64,000 bases of DNA from Pseudomonadota bacterium (GTDB lineage Bacteria; Pseudomonadota; Alphaproteobacteria; Rhodospirillales; Magnetospirillaceae), in assembly GCA_023458315.1 (NCBI GenBank), contig JAEXAH010000144.1:1-64000 (forward strand). Reading direction: 5' to 3'. The position numbers and the translations under genes were made by a program. This document shows, one piece after another, positions 35,738 to 42,090 of this stretch. Numbering within the stretch: position 1 is the stretch's first letter; every line of letters begins with the position of its first letter. The notes under the pieces are model-generated. The model searched no databases. It was not told the DNA's origin and saw nothing but the letters and a program-made list of their open reading frames with translations.

Positions 35738-37935
35738 GGCGGCTGGCCCGGCCGGTGCTGGTGGTGTTCCTGGCGGCGCTGCTGGCCGGGATGGCCGCCT
35801 TCGCCCTGTTGGGGCGCAGCGGCGGCGACGCCCGCCGCCATGCCGCCACCCTGGCGGCGCTGGACGCGCTGGTCGAGGCGGAAACCAGCCTGGACCGCGA
35901 CCTGCTGCGGGTGATGGCCGGGTTGTTGCCCCATTACGACACCCTGGTCAGCCATGGCGGCCGCTTGCAGATCCTGCTGGACGACTTGCAGGCGGCTGAC
36001 AGCGGGGCCGACCTGCCCGACGACGCCCTGGCCGCCTATCGGCGGCTGGTCGAGGCCAAACTGGCCACCGCCGAACAGATCAAGGCGGCGGCCAGCATGG
36101 TCAGCAAGGAAGATTCCTATCTGCCCTTCGCCGTGGAACGTTTCGTGGCGACGGCGCCGCCGCTTCAGGCGGCGCGGGTGCAGCAGGCGCTGATCGGCCT
36201 GACGGCGGGCGCCACCAGTGCCGCCCCAACCGCGAGCGACCGCATGGCGGCGCGGGTGGATGAATTCGCCGCCGCCGCCGATCCGGTGCTGGCGGGCATC
36301 GGCGCCCACATGCGGGTGCTGCTGGAGCAGCGCCGGGCGCTGGCCGATGCCACCGCCGCCTATTTCGCCATCGACAGCCGCGCCGCCCTGGATGGGGCGC
36401 GGGCCGCCTACATGACCGCCTACGGCATCCGCCAGGACCGTTCGGCGGTGCTGGAAAGCGGCCTTCAGGTATTGGCGGTGGCGCTGTTCCTGGCGCTGGG
36501 CGTCGCCATCTCGCGCCTGGGTCGCGCCCAGGAACAGGCGGAACAGGCGCACGGCCAGTTGGTGGACGCGGTGGACAGCCTTCAGGAAGCCTTCGCCCTG
36601 TTCGATCACGGCCGCCGTCTGGTGCTGTGCAACGCCCGCTATGACGCGCTGTTCCCCGGCCATGGCCGCATCGAGGGCTTCCGGCCGCTGCTGGCGGTCA
36701 TGCGCCCCTGGCAGGTGGACGACGAACCGCCGCTGGCCGATGACGGCGGGGCGCGGCAGGCGCTGGTGGTCAACCCGGTGGACGGCCGCGCCCACCTGTT
36801 CCGCAGCCAGCCCACCGCCGGGCACGGCGTGGTGTGCCTGTTCACCGACATCACCGAACACCGGCAGGCCGAAGCGGAAATCCGCAAGCTGACGGCGGCG
36901 GTGGAACAAAGCCCGGTGGCCATCGTGGTCACGGATGCCGATGCCCGCATGGAATACGTCAACCCGCGTTTCCTGGAAATGACCGGCTATTCCGAGGCCG
37001 AGGTGCTGGGCAGCACCCCGCGCATGCTGAAATCCGGCGAGGTGGTGCCCGCCGTGTACGAGGAAATGTGGAAGACCATCAGCGCCGGGCTGACCTGGCG
37101 CGGCGAATTGGTCAACCGGCGCAAGAACGGCGAATTGTACTGGGAAAGCGCCACCATCTCGCCCATCCGCGACGGCGGCGGCCGCATCACCCATTACGTG
37201 GCGCTGAAAGAGGACGTCACCCGGCGCAAGGCCAACGAGGATCTGCTGCTGCACGCCAACACCGATGTCGAGCGCATGCTGTTCGCCGCCTCGCACGATT
37301 TGCAGGAACCGGTGCGGCTGATGCAGACCTATTGCCAGAAGCTGGACCGGCAATTGCCGCCCGAGGCGGCGGCCACCGCCCGCGAAAGCATGGATTTCAT
37401 CATGGCGGCGGCGCGGCAATTGGGGCTGCTGATCAACGGCCTGGCCGCCTACAGCCGCTCGGGGCGGCCCAGCGACGCCTTTGCCCCGGTGGATTGCGCC
37501 AGCGTCGCCCGCCGCGCCGTGGCCGAATGCCTGGCCGCCTGTCCGCAGCTCAATCCCCGCATCCGCATCGAGCATCTGCCCATGGTGCAGGGCGATTCTG
37601 TGCTGCTGGTCATGTTGCTGGAAAATCTGATCAGCAACGCCATCAAGTTCCGTCACCCCGACCGGGCGCCCGACATCGTCATCCGGGCCGAGGCCGACGG
37701 CGCGTTCTGGCGCATCGACGTCGCCGATAACGGCATCGGCATCGACGAACCCTATCTGGCCACCATCACCCAGCCGTTCTCGCGGTTGTTCCCGCGCGCC
37801 ACCCATCCCGGCGCCGGTCTGGGGCTGGCGTCCTGCGTCAAGATCGCCCGCGCCCATGGCGGCAGGCTGGCGCTGGATTCCCGGCCCGGCCAGGGCACGG
37901 TGGTGCATGTTTGGCTGCCCGCCGCCCGTGCCTGA
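35734..37935 (+). CDS. PAS-containing membrane histidine kinase coupled to the di-haem peroxidase
   Basis: A 733-residue sensor: TM1 (about 7-28), a mainly helical periplasmic domain (about 30-245) with no Cys, TM2 (about 246-265), a short coiled coil, a first PAS-like domain (about 285-375, FALFDHGRRLVLCNARYD), a second PAS/PAC (about 385-505, YVNPRFLEMTGYSEAEVLG), HisKA-type with His near 521 in FAASHDLQEPVRLMQ (phytochrome-kinase style), and a HATPase (ENLISNAIKF, DNGIGID, AGLGLASCVKIA). No receiver domain or adjacent response regulator. Translation is coupled to the peroxidase by an ATGA overlap. Confidence 0.87.
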   Translation: MRRLARPVLVVFLAALLAGMAAFALLGRSGGDARRHAATLAALDALVEAETSLDRDLLRVMAGLLPHYDTLVSHGGRLQILLDDLQAADSGADLPDDALAAYRRLVEAKLATAEQIKAAASMVSKEDSYLPFAVERFVATAPPLQAARVQQALIGLTAGATSAAPTASDRMAARVDEFAAAADPVLAGIGAHMRVLLEQRRALADATAAYFAIDSRAALDGARAAYMTAYGIRQDRSAVLESGLQVLAVALFLALGVAISRLGRAQEQAEQAHGQLVDAVDSLQEAFALFDHGRRLVLCNARYDALFPGHGRIEGFRPLLAVMRPWQVDDEPPLADDGGARQALVVNPVDGRAHLFRSQPTAGHGVVCLFTDITEHRQAEAEIRKLTAAVEQSPVAIVVTDADARMEYVNPRFLEMTGYSEAEVLGSTPRMLKSGEVVPAVYEEMWKTISAGLTWRGELVNRRKNGELYWESATISPIRDGGGRITHYVALKEDVTRRKANEDLLLHANTDVERMLFAASHDLQEPVRLMQTYCQKLDRQLPPEAAATARESMDFIMAAARQLGLLINGLAAYSRSGRPSDAFAPVDCASVARRAVAECLAACPQLNPRIRIEHLPMVQGDSVLLVMLLENLISNAIKFRHPDRAPDIVIRAEADGAFWRIDVADNGIGIDEPYLATITQPFSRLFPRATHPGAGLGLASCVKIARAHGGRLALDSRPGQGTVVHVWLPAARA

Positions 37936-37940
37936 GCGGT

Positions 37941-38306
37941 CTATCCCCGGCGCAGCAGATGCGTGATGCGGTCGGGCAGCGCCCGCAGGATGGCGTGGGC
38001 CTGCTGATCCAGGCGGTCCAGTTCGGAAACCAGCGGCGCCACCGCCGCGCGCACCTGTTCGGGGGGCAGGCCGGGCAATTGCTGGCGGACGATGGTCAGC
38101 CAGTCGGCCAGATCCTTGGCCCGCCGGGCGGTCAGGGTCAGTTCGGCACGGGTTTCGGACAACAGGTTGGCGCGGTCCAGCAGGATCAGGCTTTGCCCCA
38201 GGCTCATCAGGATCAGGTCCAGATGCCCCGCCAGACCGGCCAGGGCAGCGTCCAGTTCGGCGCGATCGTCTGGAATACGCTTGGGAAAGGCGACGACGTT
38301 AGTCAT
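37941..38306 (-). CDS. Unknown 121-residue helical protein
   Basis: A soluble, Leu/Ala/Arg-rich, probably all-helical protein opening MTNVVAFPKRIPDD. It has no Cys, no membrane segment and no motif I can name. The ATG follows GGAGGCCCC, a strong ribosome site, and the frame overlaps the end of the upstream 61-residue ORF by eight bases, so the two are read together. It converges with the peroxidase-kinase operon only five bases from the kinase stop. The strong initiation signal makes it a real gene rather than a shadow. Confidence 0.6.
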   Translation of the reverse strand: MTNVVAFPKRIPDDRAELDAALAGLAGHLDLILMSLGQSLILLDRANLLSETRAELTLTARRAKDLADWLTIVRQQLPGLPPEQVRAAVAPLVSELDRLDQQAHAILRALPDRITHLLRRG

Positions 38307-38484
38307 GGGGCCTCCGCGACAGGTCTTCCAGGCGGTCGTGCAGGGTGACGACCCGCGCCACCAGATGGTCCAGCCCCGCGATGGTCAGGCCCAGATGGCC
38401 CTTGCCGTCATAGCTGTCGGGGATTTGCTGGTAACACGCCTTGGCGGCGGCCATGGCGCTGACGGCCTTGATGTCGCGGTACAT
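38299..38484 (-). CDS. Unknown 61-residue protein
   Basis: A short acidic/basic protein opening MYRDIKAVSAM, with one Cys and a predicted helix-loop-helix. The ATG is preceded by AGGAGGGGCGCC, an excellent Shine-Dalgarno. Its 3' end overlaps the 121-residue ORF. No recognised domain. Together they form a two-gene unit of unknown role, placed between the peroxidase-kinase pair and a solute-binding protein. Confidence 0.55.
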   Translation of the reverse strand: MYRDIKAVSAMAAAKACYQQIPDSYDGKGHLGLTIAGLDHLVARVVTLHDRLEDLSRRPHD

Positions 38485-38579
38485 GGCGCCCCTCCTGATG
38501 GATTATGTCCTTAGTCGTGGATGATGATCGCGGCCAGAGGTTGCGCACATCCCCATTCGGGGACATCCCCACCGCCGTC

Positions 38580-38625
38580 GCGGCAATTTCACTTGGCCAC
38601 CGCTATAGCGGCAATTTCACTTGGC
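38580..38625. repeat. 18-bp direct repeat upstream of the solute-binding protein gene
   Basis: GCGGCAATTTCACTTGGC occurs at 38580-38597 and again at 38608-38625, a 28-bp period. It lies between the divergent small-ORF pair and the gene at 38682, so it may be a regulator site for either or a small tandem duplication. Confidence 0.6.
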
Positions 38626-38681
38626 TTGCCGCCCGGGGGGTTGCACCATGCCGGAAATTTTTCCCGTCATGGATTTCCGTC

Positions 38682-39458
38682 ATGCGCATGTTGTCGGTCT
38701 GGTTGGTCGGGGCCTGTCTGTTTTCCGGGTCGGTGTCGGCGGCCGAACTGGTGCGCGCCGCCTACGAGGACAAGCCGTTGCCGCCCTTTTACATGGGCAG
38801 CGGCGCCGAGCCCGACCCGGTGGCGCCCGGCGTGTCGGTGGAATTGCTGCGCGAGGCGGCGGCGGCGGCGGGGATCGAGATCCAGTTCGTGCGCCTGCCG
38901 TGGGCGCGCTGCCTGAAATCCCTGAAAAGCGGCGAGGTGGACGCCATCTTCAACGCCTCGTTCAAGGAGGAACGGCAGGAAGCGGGCGTCTATCCCATGG
39001 TGGCGGGCAAGCCCGATCCGGCGCGACGCATCGCCAACCTGTCCTACATGCTGTATCGGCTCAAGGATGGGCCGGTCAGTTGGGACGGCAAGGCCATGGG
39101 CGGGCTGGACGGTGGCCCGGTGGGCATCCAGGCCGGTTATTCGGTGGCCGAGGATCTGGCCCGGCTGGGCCTGAAGGCCGAGGAAGCCGCCGACACCGTG
39201 ACCAATTTCAAGAAACTGGCGTCACGGCGCATCGCGGCGGTGGCCCAGTTGGAGGTGGCGGGCGATTCCGTGCTGGGGCGCGGCGATTTTCCCACCATCG
39301 AAAAGGCGCAGCCGCCGCTGGTGACAAAGGATTATTTCCTGATGTTCAGCCACCAGTTCTACGACAGCCGCCGCGCCACCGCCGAGAAGCTGTGGGCCAA
39401 ACTTGCCGAAATGCGCGAACGCCGCGCCGCCGCCATCACCGCCAAGTACGTGCAGTGA
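38682..39458 (+). CDS. Periplasmic solute-binding protein, family 3 type
   Basis: A 258-residue protein with a signal peptide (MRMLSVWLVGACLFSGSVSA, cleavage before AELVRAAY) and the two-lobed SBP-bac-3 fold: EDKPLPPFYMG near the N-terminus, LRLPW-like FVRLPWARCL, GEVDAIFNASF and a GIQAGYS hinge region. No ABC permease or ATPase is nearby, so it may be an orphan binding protein or a ligand sensor for a signalling protein. ATG 38682 and ATG 38688 are both possible starts. Its TGA directly abuts the TCA stop complement of the phosphatase gene. Confidence 0.8.
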   Translation: MRMLSVWLVGACLFSGSVSAAELVRAAYEDKPLPPFYMGSGAEPDPVAPGVSVELLREAAAAAGIEIQFVRLPWARCLKSLKSGEVDAIFNASFKEERQEAGVYPMVAGKPDPARRIANLSYMLYRLKDGPVSWDGKAMGGLDGGPVGIQAGYSVAEDLARLGLKAEEAADTVTNFKKLASRRIAAVAQLEVAGDSVLGRGDFPTIEKAQPPLVTKDYFLMFSHQFYDSRRATAEKLWAKLAEMRERRAAAITAKYVQ

Positions 39459-40970
39459 TCACCCCTGCTTGAGGACGATCAGCGTCAGGTCGTCATAAAG
39501 GGGGTGGCCGTCGGCGTGGCGCTTCACGTCGTCGATCACCGCCTGCTTGATGGCCTCGGCCGGTTGCGCGGCGTGCAGGCGCACCGTCTCGCACAGCCGT
39601 TCCAGGCCATAGAGGTTGTGGTGGTGGTCGGCGGCCTCGGTGATGCCGTCGGTGTACAGCACCACGGTGTCGCCCTGGTGCAACAGGATGGTGGTTTCGG
39701 CGACGAAGGCGCCGATATCGTCCACCAGACCCAGCGGCAACCCCAGATCCATGGTGTCGATCAATTCGACCACGCCGCCCGCCCGCACCACGATCACCGA
39801 TTCGTGCTGGCCGCTGATGCGCAGATGCCCGGCGGCGCCGTCGTCGCCGCCCGGACGGTAATCCAGCAGCGCCAGGGTCAGGTTCTTGTCGCAGCCCATG
39901 CGCTGGGTGTTGTGATAGATGGTGCGGTTCAGCACGTCCAACAGCCGCACCGCGTCCTTTTCGTCGCTCGTCACCAGGGTGCGCACGGCGCTTTGCGTCA
40001 TCAGCATGACCACGCCGCTTTCCAGGCCGTGGCCGGTGACGTCGCCGATGCCGATGCGCACGCGGCCGTTCTCGCCTTGCAGGATGTCGTAGTAATCGCC
40101 GCCGACCTCGGTGGCCGGTTCCATGTAGGCGGCGACGTCCAGGCCGTGGATGCCCGCCAGTTCGCCGGTGGTCGGCAGCACCATCTGCTGGATGCGGCGC
40201 GACACTTCCAGTTCGGTGCCCAGCCGCACGTTCTCGGCCTGGGCGCGGTCGCGCTGGTCCATGCCCTGCTGCGCCGCCACCAGCATGGCGTTCAGCGACT
40301 GCACCAACTGGCCCAGTTCGTCGCGGGCATGGCCGGGCAGCGGCGGGACCAGCAAGGCGCCGGGCCGCGTCGGGTCGATGCGCCCCACCACCTGTGCCAG
40401 CCGCACCAGCGGCCGGGTGATCATGATGTAGAAGACGGCCACCACCAGCGCCACGATGCCCAGCGCCCGGCCCAGGCCCAGGGCAGCGTTGACCGTGGCG
40501 CGCTGATAGAAGCCGCGCGCCATGTCGGGCACCGACAGGGTCAGGCCCAGGCCGCCGACGGCGACGCCGCCGCCCGAACGTTCGCGCACCAGGGCGCGGC
40601 GGGATTCCATCATGTCGCCGAACAGGGCCAGGGCCAGGGCATCGGCGCGTTCGCTGCCGCCCGAGCGGGCGCGCTCGGCCAGCACGTCGCCGAAATTGTC
40701 GTGCAGGCGGACGGCGGCGACCACATCATGGGCCAGCAGGCCGTCCACCACCCGCTCGGCCAGATCGGGGCTGAGCTGATAGGCGGCCTCGACCGCCGAA
40801 CCGTCGACGGTGTCCAGCAATTGCGACACCTGATGGTGCAACTGGTCACGGGTGGCGCGCCAGTCGAAATACAGTTCCAGCAGACTGCCCGCCAGGCCCA
40901 GCACCAGCACCACGGCCACGGTGACAAGCCCCTGCTTGGCGGTGATGCCCCACGGCGCGCCCTTTTCCAC
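39459..40970 (-). CDS. SpoIIE/PP2C-type serine phosphatase with membrane sensor half
   Basis: A 503-residue protein from a GTG start (GGAACGGGGGG upstream): TM1 (about 14-34), a periplasmic loop, TM2 (about 172-195), a HAMP-like linker, and a C-terminal PP2C/SpoIIE phosphatase domain (about 270-502). Metal-binding Asp residues appear in EVGGDYYDI, IGIGDVTGHGLESG, LYTDGITEA and YDDLTLIVLK, so the domain looks active. It should dephosphorylate a phospho-Ser STAS protein, and one is encoded just upstream in the same operon. Last gene of the partner-switch cassette. Confidence 0.88.
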   Translation of the reverse strand: MEKGAPWGITAKQGLVTVAVVLVLGLAGSLLELYFDWRATRDQLHHQVSQLLDTVDGSAVEAAYQLSPDLAERVVDGLLAHDVVAAVRLHDNFGDVLAERARSGGSERADALALALFGDMMESRRALVRERSGGGVAVGGLGLTLSVPDMARGFYQRATVNAALGLGRALGIVALVVAVFYIMITRPLVRLAQVVGRIDPTRPGALLVPPLPGHARDELGQLVQSLNAMLVAAQQGMDQRDRAQAENVRLGTELEVSRRIQQMVLPTTGELAGIHGLDVAAYMEPATEVGGDYYDILQGENGRVRIGIGDVTGHGLESGVVMLMTQSAVRTLVTSDEKDAVRLLDVLNRTIYHNTQRMGCDKNLTLALLDYRPGGDDGAAGHLRISGQHESVIVVRAGGVVELIDTMDLGLPLGLVDDIGAFVAETTILLHQGDTVVLYTDGITEAADHHHNLYGLERLCETVRLHAAQPAEAIKQAVIDDVKRHADGHPLYDDLTLIVLKQG

Positions 40971-40993
40971 CCCCCGTTCCCCCCTTTTTGATG

Positions 40994-41010
40994 GCCCGCC
41001 CGGCGAGGGC
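40994..41010 (-). repeat. Fragment of the two-hairpin interspersed repeat
   Basis: Only the CCCGGCGAGGGC end and a few stem bases remain, between the STAS and phosphatase genes, 416 bp from inverted copy 4. The 3' flank begins TAT as in copy 1. Confidence 0.4.
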
Positions 41011-41021
41011 TATAAAAACCT

Positions 41022-41366
41022 TCAGATGAATTCCATGCGCAGGGTCGGCATCAGTTTGCTCAGGTTGACCAGCGACTTGCTTTGCCACGCCACCGCCTTG
41101 GACCCCAGGATGGTCAGATCGACGCTTTTGCGGTTGCGGATCTCGATGACGAATTTGGACAGGGTGGCAATGCCGGAACTGTTGAGGAATTCCAGCCCGC
41201 GCAGGTCCAGAACCATGGACCCCTGCGGCACCGCGTCCAGCAGGAAGCGCGAGATGGGGGCGTATTCCTCGAGCCCGTTCAGGCGCAGGATGCCCTTCAG
41301 CGCCGCGCTGCGGGCCTCGGGATCCCAATCCAGGGAATAGGTTTCGCCGGTGATGACGGTTTGCAT
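41022..41366 (-). CDS. STAS-type anti-sigma-factor antagonist (slr1659-like)
   Basis: A 114-residue protein. The segment VLDLRGLEFLNSSGIATL is the STAS core with the phosphorylatable Ser pair at about 63-64. I place it near the slr1659 family known from cyanobacteria and proteobacteria. In partner-switch logic it is phosphorylated by the anti-sigma-type ATPase encoded upstream and dephosphorylated by the SpoIIE phosphatase downstream. The operon order supports this directly. Confidence 0.8.
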   Translation of the reverse strand: MQTVITGETYSLDWDPEARSAALKGILRLNGLEEYAPISRFLLDAVPQGSMVLDLRGLEFLNSSGIATLSKFVIEIRNRKSVDLTILGSKAVAWQSKSLVNLSKLMPTLRMEFI

Positions 41367-41425
41367 GCTTTATCCTTGTCACACTCGTTCCGGAAATTCC
41401 CACCCATGGCCGGAAATTTCCTATT

Positions 41426-41463
41426 GCCCCTCGCCGGGCGGGCGCATCCGCGCCCTTGGCCGC
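41426..41463 (+). repeat. Two-hairpin interspersed repeat, copy 4 (truncated)
   Basis: Reads on the plus strand: GCCCCTCGCCGGGCG, hairpin 1 GGGCGC-ATCC-GCGCCC, then CTTGGCCGC, where it stops at the stop codon of the gene at 41464. Hairpin 2 is missing, so the element is truncated at the gene boundary. Confidence 0.7.
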
Positions 41464-42030
41464 TCAGATGTCCAGCCGCACCTGGGTCGTCACCCGCATG
41501 CCGCCGTCGTCCAAATCCTCGAAGCGCCAGGCCAGCCGGGCGCCGTAATCGTTGATCATGGTCAGCAGGCCCAGACCCGAGCCGCCGGTTTCCGCCGACC
41601 GTTCCAATTGCCGCACATACATGTCCGTCGGGTCCGATGCCGCCAGTTCGCGCACGAAGCCCAGAAAGGCGCGGCCGCGTTCGCCGCCGGTGGCGTTGAC
41701 CCCGGTGAACAGGATGGCGTCCTGCGCCAGCACCAGCCGGATGGTGGTGGGTTGCCCCAGATGGTCGGCGCTGTATTTCATGGCGTTTTCCAGCAATTCG
41801 TTGGCGATGTAGTTCACCGCGCCACGAATCTCGGCCTGCCGGGCCTGGCTGTCGGGGTCGTGTTCGTCCCGGGGAAAAAAGGTGGTGACGTAATCGGCCA
41901 GGAAGTCGGCCGACAGGCCGTTGTTGCGCCAGCGTTGCTTGAGCGGCACCGAACTGGGCGAGAAGGTCAGTTCCAGACCTTCCTTGACCGCGCCCTGTTC
42001 CAGGTCGAATGCGCCGATGACCTCGCTCAT
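41464..42030 (-). CDS. Anti-sigma-type histidine-kinase-like ATPase (slr1658-like)
   Basis: A 188-residue single-domain GHKL ATPase: N box NELLENAMKYS, an altered G1 region, and G2-like GGSGLGLLTMINDYG. There is no HisKA domain, matching RsbW/SpoIIAB-like protein-serine kinases; it resembles the slr1658 family that accompanies slr1659-type STAS proteins. The start follows AGGGGTGGGAC. An 11-bp direct repeat lies just upstream between it and the hybrid kinase gene. Confidence 0.78.
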   Translation of the reverse strand: MSEVIGAFDLEQGAVKEGLELTFSPSSVPLKQRWRNNGLSADFLADYVTTFFPRDEHDPDSQARQAEIRGAVNYIANELLENAMKYSADHLGQPTTIRLVLAQDAILFTGVNATGGERGRAFLGFVRELAASDPTDMYVRQLERSAETGGSGLGLLTMINDYGARLAWRFEDLDDGGMRVTTQVRLDI

Positions 42031-42055
42031 GTCCCACCCCTGAGAGTCAGCTGTT

Positions 42056-42086
42056 CGTATTAGGCATTGGAAGCACGTATTAGGCA
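42056..42086 (-). promoter_or_regulatory. 11-bp direct repeat, candidate operator
   Basis: TGCCTAATACG (minus-strand reading) occurs at 42076-42086 and 42056-42066, 20 bp apart (about two helical turns), in the 60-bp gap before the slr1658-like gene. The spacing and AT content differ from the surroundings. It could be a regulator site or part of an internal promoter; inference only. Confidence 0.35.
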
Positions 42087-42090
42087 AGAC

